Below are positions 27,409 to 36,814 of a stretch of 64,000 bases of DNA, in pieces. The stretch is taken from the NCBI RefSeq assembly GCF_024346955.1, contig NZ_AP024884.1:992001-1056000 (forward strand), given 5' to 3'. A program made the translations under genes and the position numbers. Numbering within the stretch: position 1 is the first letter of the stretch; every line of letters starts with the position of its first letter. This DNA comes from Vibrio mangrovi. Lineage in GTDB: Bacteria; Pseudomonadota; Gammaproteobacteria; Enterobacterales; Vibrionaceae. The notes beneath the pieces were generated by a model that worked only from the letters and a program-made list of their open reading frames with translations, was not told where the DNA came from and did not search any database.

Positions 27409-28557
27409 ATGTCTAATATGTTTTATATCCCTTCTTCTAACCTGATGGGTCCGGGCTGTTTGTCTGATGCAGCGAAAGAAATCGCGGCTCATGGTTTTAA
27501 GAATGCTTTGATTGTCACCGATAAAATCCTGAATCAAATCGGTGTGGTGGCAAAAGTAACAAAATTGCTTGCGGACTCAGAAGTTCAGGCCGTTGTTTTT
27601 GATGAGACCAAACCGAATCCAACCGTAGGTAATGTGGAAGCCGGGCTGGCGATACTCAAAGCAAACCAGTGTGACTGTGTGATTTCTCTGGGTGGCGGTT
27701 CACCTCATGACTGTGCAAAAGGTATCGCTTTGCTCGCGACCAACGGCGGAGAGATTAAAGACTATGAAGGGATTGATCAGTCAGCCAAGCCTCAGTTGCC
27801 TCTGATTGCAGTCAATACAACAGCGGGTACTGCATCGGAAATGACCCGTTTTTGCATTATTACCGACGAAGTCCGTCATATCAAAATGGCGATCGTTGAC
27901 AAGCATGTCACGCCAATGATGTCAGTCAATGATCCGGAACTGATGCTGGCCAAACCTGCATCACTGACAGCCGCAACCGGTATGGACGCACTGACTCACG
28001 CGATTGAAGCTTATGTCTCGATTGCAGCGACACCGATTACGGATGCGGTCGCATTAAAAGCGATTGAAATGATTCAGGGTAACTTACGTCAGGCGGTCGC
28101 ACACGGTGATGATATCAAAGCACGTGACAACATGGCTTATGCGCAGTTTATGGCGGGCATGGCTTTTAATAATGCCTCACTCGGTTATGTCCACGCGATT
28201 GCGCATCAGCTTGGTGGCTTCTATGATTTGCCGCATGGCGTATGTAACGCGGTGTTACTGCCCCACGTTCAGAAGTACAACAGCACCGTGGCTGCGGGCC
28301 GTCTGGCAGATATTGCGGTAGCGCTTGGCGTTGAGACGAAAGAGATGACTGACACGGATGCTGCCAGTGCAGCCATTGCTGCAATCTGTCAGTTGTCGGC
28401 TGATGTCAACATCCCGAAAGGGTTGCAGGAACTCGGTGTTCAGGAAGCCGATTTCGACGTATTGGCCGAAAACGCACTGAAAGATGCCTGTGGTTTTACG
28501 AATCCACAGCAAGCCACACATGAAGAAATCGTTGCGATTTTAACAGCAGCCATGTAA
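27409..28557 (+). CDS. yiaY: Iron-type NAD-dependent alcohol dehydrogenase YiaY
   Basis: The 382-residue protein is close to E. coli YiaY throughout: SLGGGSPHDCAKGIALLA, TTAGTASEMTRFCIITDE, HIKMAIVDKHVTP, TGMDALTHAIEAYVSIAATP, GYVHAIAHQLGGFYDLPHG, NAVLLPHVQ and DACGFTNPQQATHEEIVAI. These include the Asp and three His that bind the metal. Members oxidise or reduce short-chain alcohols and aldehydes. The ATG at 27409 follows AGGAG by about nine bases; an ATG 33 bases upstream has no site. A strong hairpin follows the stop. The AraC-type gene downstream may regulate it. Confidence 0.92.
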   Translation: MSNMFYIPSSNLMGPGCLSDAAKEIAAHGFKNALIVTDKILNQIGVVAKVTKLLADSEVQAVVFDETKPNPTVGNVEAGLAILKANQCDCVISLGGGSPHDCAKGIALLATNGGEIKDYEGIDQSAKPQLPLIAVNTTAGTASEMTRFCIITDEVRHIKMAIVDKHVTPMMSVNDPELMLAKPASLTAATGMDALTHAIEAYVSIAATPITDAVALKAIEMIQGNLRQAVAHGDDIKARDNMAYAQFMAGMAFNNASLGYVHAIAHQLGGFYDLPHGVCNAVLLPHVQKYNSTVAAGRLADIAVALGVETKEMTDTDAASAAIAAICQLSADVNIPKGLQELGVQEADFDVLAENALKDACGFTNPQQATHEEIVAILTAAM

Positions 28558-28617
28558 TACCAATCGCAGTCATTATCTGAGCTTGATATCAGCTCTGCGG
28601 TCACCATTCAAGCATAC

Positions 28618-28655
28618 GGGCAACCCACATCATATCTGTCGGGTTGCCCATTCTG
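28618..28655 (+). terminator. Intrinsic terminator after yiaY
   Basis: A perfect 9-bp stem (GGGCAACCC at 28618-28626, GGGTTGCCC at 28641-28649) with a 14-base loop is followed by ATTCTGTATTT. It lies 60 bases after the yiaY stop and separates it from the AraC gene. Confidence 0.7.
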
Positions 28656-28784
28656 TATTTGAGTATAGATCTTTTAGTGAGTTTTTTATTAATATAGGCG
28701 CCCGGCAATATCCCAAAGCTTTATCGCATCATTCATCTGTGGATAGCCGTTTATCTGATGCCTGTATAGAGATCGCCCGATTAC

Positions 28785-29645
28785 ATGAAGAGACTGAATT
28801 GTTTTTCCCGCATCGCAGAGACCGAATTTGGTCTGGCGACCAATCACGTCAATATCCTCTACTACGATCTGCCAAGGCATTTTCATGATGAATACCGTTC
28901 TTATGAGTCGCCACGATTGTGCACGATCCTCAGCGGCACCAAGCAGGTCAGTATCAATCAGTCCGAGCAGTTCAGTTACCAGAAAGATCAATGTGTTCTA
29001 CTGCCGCCTCATTCCAATGTCTATATGTCGATGTCTGAGTCGACCCAGGCACTTGTCTATGAGTTCAGCGATGAACTCATAGAAGAGGTACGAGCGAAAG
29101 TCAGCGAACAGTTGCTGATTGAAGACACGCCGGGGTTTGACACACACGCTTTCCATCTGGAATCTGTGCAGCAGCGGCTGTCGGTACTTCATCACCGAGT
29201 TCAGGATGTGCTGCTCAATGAAAAAGAGAGTATTGGTTTCCTGCTCGATTTGACCTGTCAGGAGCTGGTCTATGAGCTGCTCAAGCGTCAGGGTTGTCAG
29301 AAAATCTTACTGGATAACGCCAGTCATCCGGTGACTAAAGCCATTCGCCTGATGAAATCAAACCAAGGCCCATTATCCATTTCACAGCTCGCAGAAGAGG
29401 TAAACATGTCTTTACCTAACTTCAGCCAGAAATTCAAACTGGTGACCAGTCATACGCCGAAAGAATACGCGACGAAGATTCGTCTTCATCAGGCCCGACA
29501 CTTTCTCAAACAGCTATCGGTCACGGATACGGCTTATGAACTGGGTTATGAGAATATCTCACATTTCATCCGCCTGTTTAAAAAAGAATTCGGCCTCACA
29601 CCGAAACAGTTCAAACTCAACAATACAGGTACACACTACTCCTGA
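28785..29645 (+). CDS. AraC-family transcriptional regulator
   Basis: The 286-residue protein has an N-terminal cupin-like sensor (YYDLPRHFHDEYRSY, VLLPPHSNVYMS) and a C-terminal AraC double helix-turn-helix (about 185-280: SISQLAEEVNMSLPNFSQKF, then DTAYELGYENISHFIRLFKKEFG and TPKQFK). It follows yiaY on the same strand after a terminator, and may control that gene in response to an alcohol or aldehyde, as similar AraC-yiaY/adh pairs suggest. It converges on a second AraC gene with a 65-base gap. Start chosen at the ATG; no strong ribosome site is visible. Confidence 0.85.
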   Translation: MKRLNCFSRIAETEFGLATNHVNILYYDLPRHFHDEYRSYESPRLCTILSGTKQVSINQSEQFSYQKDQCVLLPPHSNVYMSMSESTQALVYEFSDELIEEVRAKVSEQLLIEDTPGFDTHAFHLESVQQRLSVLHHRVQDVLLNEKESIGFLLDLTCQELVYELLKRQGCQKILLDNASHPVTKAIRLMKSNQGPLSISQLAEEVNMSLPNFSQKFKLVTSHTPKEYATKIRLHQARHFLKQLSVTDTAYELGYENISHFIRLFKKEFGLTPKQFKLNNTGTHYS

Positions 29646-29710
29646 GGATACATTCAGGTCAGCTTGTGCTGGATTTGGTACGCTCAGACCAACTGCCCGA
29701 ATCCGGGAAA

Positions 29711-30604
29711 TCAAACTCCCCGCACTTCTTTCGGAGACATCCCTTTGATTTCTCGGAACACCTTGGAAAAATAACTCAGATTATTAAATCCGGTGCTGAA
29801 TGCAATATCGCTGATCTTCCGATCAGTCGTGCTGAGTAAATAACAGGCATTTCTGATTCGGGTCTGATTAATATACTGAAAAATCGTCAGTCCTGTTGAT
29901 TTCTTAAATGCTCTGCATGCGTATTCTTTGCTGATGTTGGTTGCCCGGGCGATCTCGTCAAGGTCAAGTTCCTGCTCATAGTGAGAGTGGATGAAAGAGA
30001 TAATGGATTTGACGATACTCAAATTTGTTTTGACCCGGTGCTCAGAGACCAGCTCGTGAAATGATCCTTCTAAAAACAGTGCCCACAAGTTAAGCATCCG
30101 TATTTTGATATGCAGCTCCCAACATTCGGGCTGATGTTTAAATAACTCGATGATATGAGCCAGGCAGACCTGACATGCTGCATACGCAGATAATTCGATC
30201 ACTATATTTTTAAATCGACGCTGAGAAAATAAAAATTCATTGAAGTACTTGTCTTCAATCAGATCATTCACTTTATTGGCAATCAGAGCACTATCCCATA
30301 CCACAGCATAATGATGAGAAGGTTCTCTGGATTCATTCACGATCGAATGCAACTGCTGAGGATTGACGATCATCAGTTGATGGGCTTTCAGATAAACGCT
30401 CTCACCATCAACAATCACTTTCAGGCATCCCTGAGTCACCCAAATCACCTCGTACTCGTCATGCCAGTGAGCTTCGACACGATAAACACATTTTTGATCA
30501 AAATGATCATAAAGTTTAATCGGAAAGTCTTTCTTGCCATGTTCGGTGACTTCTTTGCCTGACTTAATCATGATTCTATATTGAGTTTTGTCACAGTTAT
30601 CCAT
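29711..30604 (-). CDS. AraC-family regulator of the adjacent PTS sugar operon
   Basis: An N-terminal cupin sensor (EAHWHDEYEVIWVTQG, NPQQLHSIV) is joined to a C-terminal AraC DNA-binding domain (DLDEIARATNISKEYACRAF, then ISDIAFSTGFNNLSYFSKVFRE and MSPKEVR). It is divergent from the PTS IIBC and GH13 genes and is their likely sugar-responsive activator. The frame extends upstream to a TTG at 30634, but that stretch overlaps a tandem operator-like repeat. The ATG at 30602-30604 (297 residues) is preferred, and an ATG at 30569-30571 is also possible. Confidence 0.82.
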   Translation of the reverse strand: MDNCDKTQYRIMIKSGKEVTEHGKKDFPIKLYDHFDQKCVYRVEAHWHDEYEVIWVTQGCLKVIVDGESVYLKAHQLMIVNPQQLHSIVNESREPSHHYAVVWDSALIANKVNDLIEDKYFNEFLFSQRRFKNIVIELSAYAACQVCLAHIIELFKHQPECWELHIKIRMLNLWALFLEGSFHELVSEHRVKTNLSIVKSIISFIHSHYEQELDLDEIARATNISKEYACRAFKKSTGLTIFQYINQTRIRNACYLLSTTDRKISDIAFSTGFNNLSYFSKVFREIKGMSPKEVRGV

Positions 30605-30607
30605 CAA

Positions 30608-30637
30608 GGTCAATATAGTATTAGTATTGGTCAATAT
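30608..30637. promoter_or_regulatory. Tandem operator-like repeat for the AraC regulator
   Basis: Two exact copies of GGTCAATAT (30608-30616 and 30629-30637) lie in the divergent promoter region, with starts 21 bp apart, that is, two helical turns. Direct repeats with this spacing are the normal binding pattern for AraC-family dimers. The site probably serves both autoregulation and activation of the PTS operon. Confidence 0.6.
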
Positions 30638-30703
30638 TCAGCAATTTTTATCATAAAAAGGTTAATAGAATTGCAATCCACAGCAAATAAACAGGATGCT
30701 TCT

Positions 30704-32140
30704 ATGACCCGAAATGTTGCAGAACAGCTCCTCCGCTACCTCGGAGGAAAAGAAAATATCAGCGCGCTGGCACACTGTGCTACCCGCCTGAGACTCGTCG
30801 TTAATGACCGTTCTCTGGTTGATTTTGAAGAAATTGACAAGATTGACTTAGTCAAAGGCCAGTTTGAAATTTCAGGTCAGCTACAAATCATTCTCGGCAC
30901 CGGTATTGTCAATACTGTTTATGCCGAAATGGCCGCACTGACAGATATCCGGGAGATGTCGACCAAAGAGGTTTCTCAGGCTGGCGTCAAGAAACAGAAT
31001 GTAGTCCAGCAGGCAGTAAAAACACTGTCGGACATTTTTGTGCCGATTATTCCTGCCATCGTTGCAGGCGGCTTGCTGATGGGGGTTTATAACCTGTTGA
31101 CGGCAAAGGGGCTGATTATTGACGGCATGTCAATCATTGAAGCTTATCCGGGAATCGAACAACTCGCGTCACTGATCAATACATTTGCCAATGCACCTTT
31201 TGTTTTTCTGCCTGTTCTGCTGGCCTTCTCTGCCACATCCCGGTTTGGTGGCAACGCTTATCTGGGAGCTGCACTGGGAATGCTAATGGTTCATCCGGAT
31301 CTGCTTAATGGCTGGGGATTCGCCGGAGCCAGTCTGAACGATAAGATACCGGTCTGGCATATTCTGGGCTTTGATATTCAGAAAGTCGGTTATCAGGGTT
31401 CGGTACTTCCGGTTCTGGTTTCTGCTTATATTCTGGCTAAAACCGAGATCAATCTCCGTAAAGTGATTCCCAGTATTCTGGATAACTTACTGACACCATT
31501 ACTCAGTATATTTATCACCGGAATCATCACATTCTCATGCGTTGGTCCGCTCACCCGGGATATCGGCTTTTTTATCGGTGATGGTCTCAACTGGTTATAC
31601 GAGACTGCCGGTATCATTGGCGGTGGCGTCTTCGGATTTATTTATGCGCCATTCGTGATTACAGGAATGCATCATAGCTTCATCGCGATCGAAACTCAGT
31701 TGCTCTCTAATATTGCGACTACCGGCGGATCGTTTATTTTCCCGGTTGCTGCGATGTCAAATATTGCTCAGGGCGCATCCTGTCTGACTTTCTCGTGGCT
31801 CAGTCGCGATAAGAAAGTGACAGGTATGGGAATTCCTGCCGGTATTTCTGCCATGTTGGGTATTACCGAACCTGCTATGTTCGGCGTTAACTTAAAGAAT
31901 AAGTATCCGTTTATTGCGGCAATCTGTGCTTCGGCAATTGGCTGTATGTATGTCACAGCTTTCCATGTCAAAGCACAGGCAATGGGTGCTGCCGGTATTC
32001 CCGGAATTATTTCCATTCGGCCTGAATCTGTCTCCTTCTACATGATCGGCATGCTGATCACTGCCGGGAGCGCATGCGGCTTTACCTATATTTTGAGAAA
32101 ACGTGAAATGAGAAAATTACGTCTGTCTCAGGCTAATTAA
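30704..32140 (+). CDS. PTS sugar permease IIBC (glucose-sucrose-trehalose type)
   Basis: The 478-residue membrane protein imports and phosphorylates a sugar using phosphate passed from IIA. Residues 1-85 are the IIB domain with the phospho-Cys in LAHCATRLRLVV. The rest is a IIC channel with about ten hydrophobic segments and the family's FVPIIPAIVAGGLLMG, GITEPAMFG and APFVITGMHHSF segments. The last two line the substrate site. No IIA domain is fused, so it must use a IIA from elsewhere (as the trehalose and sucrose systems use the glucose IIA). The ATG at 30704 follows ACAGGA. A disaccharide cleaved by the downstream GH13 enzyme is the probable substrate. Confidence 0.88.
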   Translation: MTRNVAEQLLRYLGGKENISALAHCATRLRLVVNDRSLVDFEEIDKIDLVKGQFEISGQLQIILGTGIVNTVYAEMAALTDIREMSTKEVSQAGVKKQNVVQQAVKTLSDIFVPIIPAIVAGGLLMGVYNLLTAKGLIIDGMSIIEAYPGIEQLASLINTFANAPFVFLPVLLAFSATSRFGGNAYLGAALGMLMVHPDLLNGWGFAGASLNDKIPVWHILGFDIQKVGYQGSVLPVLVSAYILAKTEINLRKVIPSILDNLLTPLLSIFITGIITFSCVGPLTRDIGFFIGDGLNWLYETAGIIGGGVFGFIYAPFVITGMHHSFIAIETQLLSNIATTGGSFIFPVAAMSNIAQGASCLTFSWLSRDKKVTGMGIPAGISAMLGITEPAMFGVNLKNKYPFIAAICASAIGCMYVTAFHVKAQAMGAAGIPGIISIRPESVSFYMIGMLITAGSACGFTYILRKREMRKLRLSQAN

Positions 32141-32216
32141 TATTTATCTCCGCAAAAATCTGACCGGATGTCCAGAGCGGAACGTTTGCATTGAATTAAT
32201 TAGCTTTTTTATTCAC

Positions 32217-32244
32217 AGACAGGCATCTGCTGCCTGTCTTTATT
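32217..32244 (+). terminator. Hairpin between the PTS permease and the hydrolase
   Basis: A perfect 9-bp stem (AGACAGGCA at 32217-32225, TGCCTGTCT at 32231-32239) with loop TCTGC is followed by TTATT. It lies 20 bases before the next gene's ribosome site. It may be a leaky terminator or a processing hairpin that sets the relative expression of the two genes. Confidence 0.6.
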
Positions 32245-32263
32245 CGTATACAGGAGAGATAAG

Positions 32264-33931
32264 GTGTTTCACGATAAAAATTGGTGGAAAAACGCGGTCA
32301 TATACCAGATTTATCCCCGTTCTTTTTACGATACCAACGACGATGGCATTGGCGATATACAAGGTATTATTCAAAAACTGGATTACATCAAGAGCCTGAA
32401 TGTCGATGCCATCTGGTTATGTCCGGTCTGCACATCACCGGATGTCGATAATGGCTATGATTGCAGCAATTATCTGGAAATCGATCCCCGTTATGGCACC
32501 AATCAGGATATGTCTGACCTAATCGCCGCAGCCGGAGAAAGAGAAATGGGGATCATTATTGATTTGGTATTAAATCATACTTCGGATCAACACCGATGGT
32601 TTCAGAATGCGCTCACCGGGCGTGATGCGAAATTCCGGGACTTCTATATCTGGGGAGAAGGAACAACGGATCACTACGGAAACAGGTTACCGCCCAACGA
32701 TCTGCAATCCAATTTTGGTGGTTCAGCATGGGAATATCATCGGGAAACCGATCAGTTTTATCTTCATCTGCATGATAAAAGCCAACCGGATCTCAACTGG
32801 AGCAATCCTCAGGTAAGAGATGCACTCTACGGTATTGTTCAGTTCTGGATTGATCAGGGTGTTGCCGGATTTCGTCTGGATGTGATTGATTTAATCGGCA
32901 AAGAGCCATTTCAGAACATCACTCAGAATGGCCCGAAAATGCATGATTATATTCATGAACTTGCGGGAAAAACCTTCGCCGGTCAGCCCGTGATGACCAT
33001 TGGTGAAACCTGGGGAGCCACGCCGGAAGAAGCTTTAAAATTTATCGCCCCCGAACGGCAGGAGCTCAATATGGTTTTCCAGTTCGAACCGATGCAACTG
33101 GATAAACAGGCAGGCGGACAGCGCTGGGATCTGGCGCCACTGGATAAGCTTGCCTTCAAAAAAAACTATCTCAAATGGCAGACCAGCCTCAGAAACCGTG
33201 GCTGGAATGCTCTGTTTGCCAATAACCACGATCTGCCAAGAGTGGTGTCCCGATGGGGCAATGACAGAGAATACCGGGCTCAGTCAGCCAAAGCACTGGC
33301 CGCAGTACTGTATCTGATGCAGGGGACGCCTTTCATTTATCAGGGGGAAGAAATCGGGATGACGAATATCCCGTATGATTCAATCGATGATTTCATTGAT
33401 ATTGAAACCATCAACACCTGGCATGAAAGGAAGCAACGGGGAATTGCCGAAACAGAAATTCTCACATCACTCAGAGCCAAATGCCGGGAAAACGGACGAA
33501 CACCGATGCAGTGGAATAGCCAGCCTTATGCCGGTTTTTCAACAGCTTCACCCTGGTATGCTGCCAATCCCAACTACCCGGAAATTAATGTCGCAATACA
33601 AGAGAGTGATCAACACTCAATACTCAATTTCTATCGGACTTTACTGCAATACAGAAAAGAGAACCCGGTGATCCGAGACGGAGAGTTTCAGCTACTTCTG
33701 ACAGATCACCCGGATATTTTTGCCTATCAAAGAGCCACTCAGGAACAATCGGTATGGGTCATTGCAAACCTCAGCGATCGTTGTACTTCATGGGCCCAAA
33801 CCCAGTTCAAAGAACCCGGCAGAAAAATCATGTTCTCAAATTACCCGACAGACCATCATGAAATACAGGAAAGAATGACACACGAAACGATTCGATTCGC
33901 CCCATGGGAATTGTGGGTGATTGAAGGTTAG
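32264..33931 (+). CDS. GH13 alpha-glucosidase, probably acting on a phosphorylated disaccharide
   Basis: The 555-residue enzyme has the GH13 conserved regions: DLVLNHTSDQH, GFRLDVIDLI with the nucleophile Asp, IGETWG with the acid Glu, and FANNHDLPR with the third Asp. VIYQIYPRSFYD and TPMQW are typical of the oligo-1,6-glucosidase/TreC subfamily. Its place behind a PTS permease suggests that it cleaves a 6-phosphorylated disaccharide such as trehalose-6-phosphate; the sequence differs enough from TreC that sucrose isomers are also possible. It starts with GTG after AGGAG. Regulation by the divergent AraC gene, rather than a LacI-type TreR, argues against a standard trehalose operon. Confidence 0.87.
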   Translation: MFHDKNWWKNAVIYQIYPRSFYDTNDDGIGDIQGIIQKLDYIKSLNVDAIWLCPVCTSPDVDNGYDCSNYLEIDPRYGTNQDMSDLIAAAGEREMGIIIDLVLNHTSDQHRWFQNALTGRDAKFRDFYIWGEGTTDHYGNRLPPNDLQSNFGGSAWEYHRETDQFYLHLHDKSQPDLNWSNPQVRDALYGIVQFWIDQGVAGFRLDVIDLIGKEPFQNITQNGPKMHDYIHELAGKTFAGQPVMTIGETWGATPEEALKFIAPERQELNMVFQFEPMQLDKQAGGQRWDLAPLDKLAFKKNYLKWQTSLRNRGWNALFANNHDLPRVVSRWGNDREYRAQSAKALAAVLYLMQGTPFIYQGEEIGMTNIPYDSIDDFIDIETINTWHERKQRGIAETEILTSLRAKCRENGRTPMQWNSQPYAGFSTASPWYAANPNYPEINVAIQESDQHSILNFYRTLLQYRKENPVIRDGEFQLLLTDHPDIFAYQRATQEQSVWVIANLSDRCTSWAQTQFKEPGRKIMFSNYPTDHHEIQERMTHETIRFAPWELWVIEG

Positions 33932-34046
33932 CAAGTAAAATTCAGGGCTATTGAAAACGGGGGAGAATTTATTCTCAGGCAGTTCATACCTTTTTAGAGA
34001 ATGTCAGAAAAATTGTCCCTGATTTCTTTCCTGAAAAATCCCGATT

Positions 34047-34063
34047 CTTAAGTCTTTCCTAAG
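34047..34063 (+). promoter_or_regulatory. PmrA-like box upstream of the PAP2-eptA genes
   Basis: CTTAAG and CCTAAG are separated by five bases, fitting the two-component PmrA box (two YTTAAK half-sites 11 bp apart) with one mismatch. Another half-site-like CTTAAC lies at 34072. The site lies within the 315-bp gap after the glucosidase, about 190 bp before the PAP2 gene. The rest of that gap shows nothing I can assign. Confidence 0.4.
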
Positions 34064-34255
34064 ATTTCCATCTTAACCTGCTGATTGAATTTGTTTGCAC
34101 ATGAGAAAGTATCTTTATGGGAATCCTGAATCATCGGCTACTTCACAAATATTGGCACTCACATATTTCTCCGCTGACAGCTGCTACGCTTAATGTAGAT
34201 GACAGAATATCAGATAACCTGATCCGAAAATAAGGAATGCATTCAGGTGAATCAT

Positions 34256-34951
34256 ATGCCGTATCAGTTTTCTCATCGCTTCTACCTACAACAAGCCGGA
34301 ATACTGTTTGTTCTTGCTGCGGTATTTTTTGTGCTTTCAAGATATCGTCCATTTGACCTGTATTTCAGTGATCTCTGGTTTGATCCGCAGATAAACCGCT
34401 TTCCTCTCACCGAAAATTACTGGCTTGAGGTGGTCAATCACCATTACGTCAAATACTTTGTAATTGCGATTGCAACAGGAACACTGATACTCGGCATTAT
34501 TCAGAAAAAATTCCACTGGATTGCTATCGCGTTAATCATGGCTTCAGGGCCGGCAATCATCGGCTTATTAAAATCGTTCAGCCATCACTCCTGCCCCTGG
34601 GATCTGATCCGATACGGCGGTAGCGGACACGAATACCCGCTACTTGGCAGTATCCCGGAATTTCCCGGTGATGGGCGCTGTTTCCCTGGTGGACATGCTT
34701 CCGGAGGATTCGGGCTGATGGCATTTTATTTTCTTCTCTACCCAATATCCCGGCGTATGGCAACATGGGCGATTATTGGTGCTCTTAGTCTTGGCATGAT
34801 TATGGGCTATGGTCAGGTCATGCGGGGCGCGCATTTCTTTAGTCATAATCTGTGGACAATATGGTGGGTCTGGAGTATTCAGCTTATCCTTTATTACCTG
34901 TATACCTTCGGTTATTACCGCCTGTTTCCGGATAAAGAATCATCACATTAA
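34256..34951 (+). CDS. PAP2-family membrane phosphatase
   Basis: A 231-residue inner-membrane protein with five or six hydrophobic segments. The three PAP2 catalytic motifs appear in a variant form: LKSFSHHSCPWDL (K-x6-CPW), FPGGHASGGF with the conserved His, and RGAHFFSHNLW with the catalytic His. Such enzymes dephosphorylate lipid phosphates on the periplasmic side. The neighbouring phosphoethanolamine transferase suggests lipid A or undecaprenyl phosphate as substrate. ATG 34256 follows AGGTGA closely; a GTG nine bases earlier follows AAGGAA and is an alternative. eptA follows on the same strand after 222 bases. Confidence 0.85.
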   Translation: MPYQFSHRFYLQQAGILFVLAAVFFVLSRYRPFDLYFSDLWFDPQINRFPLTENYWLEVVNHHYVKYFVIAIATGTLILGIIQKKFHWIAIALIMASGPAIIGLLKSFSHHSCPWDLIRYGGSGHEYPLLGSIPEFPGDGRCFPGGHASGGFGLMAFYFLLYPISRRMATWAIIGALSLGMIMGYGQVMRGAHFFSHNLWTIWWVWSIQLILYYLYTFGYYRLFPDKESSH

Positions 34952-35173
34952 CCGATAAAGATACAGTACTGATTCAGCATTGGTTCTATCCAATGAAACG
35001 ATTACTATTTATGCAATACAAATCATATATAATGTTTTCTTGTTAACCAGATCACATCGTTGATTACATCGTTTGGCAAAGTATTCATCCGCAACATATA
35101 CAGTAATAAATAAAATAATATTTCGTTGAACTTTTGTTCAATTAGAATTTTCAATTTAAAATACTGTTGTACG

Positions 35174-36811
35174 ATGAAAATAAAAAACTTCTTCAAAGAA
35201 TTAAAATTATCCTATCATTCTGTCACGTTCTTACTTGCTATTTATTTTGCTTTTGTATTAAATCTGCCATTATACAAGTCACTCCATGAAATTTTTAACC
35301 GGTTAGACGCTGTAGATACCGGATTCATCATTTCTATTCCATTTTTTCTTATTTTTTCCTTAACAATACTTTTTAGCCTGTTTTCATGGCCGAAGATAAC
35401 CAAAGTATTCTTCTCTATACTCATCCTGACATCAAGTGTTGTCTGTTATGCCACGTACAATTACGGTGTTATTTTTAGTTCGGAAATGATAGAGAATTTT
35501 GTTGAAACCAATGTTGGTGAAGCTGAGGCATATTTAAGTGCCCGCTCAGTTATCTGGTTTATAGTCTCGGGACTCATACCGACTATTTTATTAATTATTA
35601 CGCCACTAAAAACTGAAAAATTACTCCCTTTTTTAGCCAAAAAAACAGGTATAATTGTTATTTCAGCACTGGGGATTTTGATTATTGCTTCAGCATATTA
35701 TCAGGATTATGTATCTGTCGGACGAAATAATAGTCATGTCAAAAAAATTATTATTCCGACATATTATGTCAACGGTATTGCCAGCTATATACACCAGACT
35801 TATTTTTATACACCGCTCCCTTATGTCCAGATCGGACTGGATGCAAAACAGACGGCGACACCCGGAGAAAAACCATCGTTAGTCGTGCTTATGCTGGGTG
35901 AAACCGCCAGAGCGCACAACTACCATTCAAATGGTTATCTGAGACCAACCACGCCATTCACCGATCCACTGAATGTTATCTCGTATAAACATGTATATTC
36001 TTGTGGTACTGCAACCGCAGTCTCCGTTCCCTGCATGTTTTCCAGACTCAACAGAAGTAACTATAACGAACAACAGGCTTATCATCAGGATAACCTGTTA
36101 GATGTATTACAAAGAGCCGGGATTGATATCTTCTGGAAAGAAAATGACGGGGCAAACAAAGGAATCCCAAAAAATGTCAAATATCAGGAACTCATCCGAA
36201 GTTCCGAATATCCTTTGTGTAGTATTGCCGGATGTATGGATATGGCTTTACTCGATGACTTCGATAAAGATATTGAAGCATTACAGGGCAATCGTTTTAT
36301 TGTTCTTCACATGATGGGCAGTCATGGACCAACCTATTTTGAGCGTTATTCAAAAGAATTTGCTCATTTTCTGCCTGACTGCCAGAGAGCCGATATTGAG
36401 AACTGTACTCTTGAGCAGTTGATCAATACCTACGATAACACCATCCGCTACACCGATTATGTTATCGCCCAGACCATAATCCGCTTAAAACAGCTGTCCG
36501 AACAGTACAACATTGCACTGATCTATTTATCTGATCATGGTGAATCTTTAGGTGAGAATGGCATTTATCTTCATGGTTTACCCTACTCGATCGCCCCCGA
36601 TGAACAGACTCGTGTACCGTTTATAGTGTGGTTGTCCGACGGATATAAAGCAGCGCAGCATCTTGATGAGTCCTGTCTGAGAGAGCAGGCTGAAACGGAA
36701 CACTTTTCGCAGGATAATCTGTTTGATTCGATCCTTGGTGCGCTCAACGTTTCAACCCACATCTATCAACCGGAAAAGGATATGTTTTCAGCCTGCCGGA
36801 TGAATAAATAG
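35174..36811 (+). CDS. eptA: Lipid A phosphoethanolamine transferase, EptA/MCR family
   Basis: The protein (about 545 residues) has five N-terminal transmembrane helices (up to about residue 175) and a periplasmic alkaline-phosphatase-fold domain. It transfers phosphoethanolamine from phosphatidylethanolamine to lipid A, lowering negative surface charge and binding of cationic peptides. Visible active-site parts are LGETARAHNY (zinc-ligand Glu), SCGTATAVSVPCMFS with the nucleophile Thr, HMMGSHGP, and LSDHGESLGENG followed by YLHGLPY. Paired cysteines in the soluble domain match the family's disulfides. The ATG at 35174 is chosen over an upstream TTG; neither has a clear ribosome site. This is a chromosomal family member beside other envelope genes. 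Confidence 0.9.
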   Translation: MKIKNFFKELKLSYHSVTFLLAIYFAFVLNLPLYKSLHEIFNRLDAVDTGFIISIPFFLIFSLTILFSLFSWPKITKVFFSILILTSSVVCYATYNYGVIFSSEMIENFVETNVGEAEAYLSARSVIWFIVSGLIPTILLIITPLKTEKLLPFLAKKTGIIVISALGILIIASAYYQDYVSVGRNNSHVKKIIIPTYYVNGIASYIHQTYFYTPLPYVQIGLDAKQTATPGEKPSLVVLMLGETARAHNYHSNGYLRPTTPFTDPLNVISYKHVYSCGTATAVSVPCMFSRLNRSNYNEQQAYHQDNLLDVLQRAGIDIFWKENDGANKGIPKNVKYQELIRSSEYPLCSIAGCMDMALLDDFDKDIEALQGNRFIVLHMMGSHGPTYFERYSKEFAHFLPDCQRADIENCTLEQLINTYDNTIRYTDYVIAQTIIRLKQLSEQYNIALIYLSDHGESLGENGIYLHGLPYSIAPDEQTRVPFIVWLSDGYKAAQHLDESCLREQAETEHFSQDNLFDSILGALNVSTHIYQPEKDMFSACRMNK

Positions 36812-36814
36812 TAA

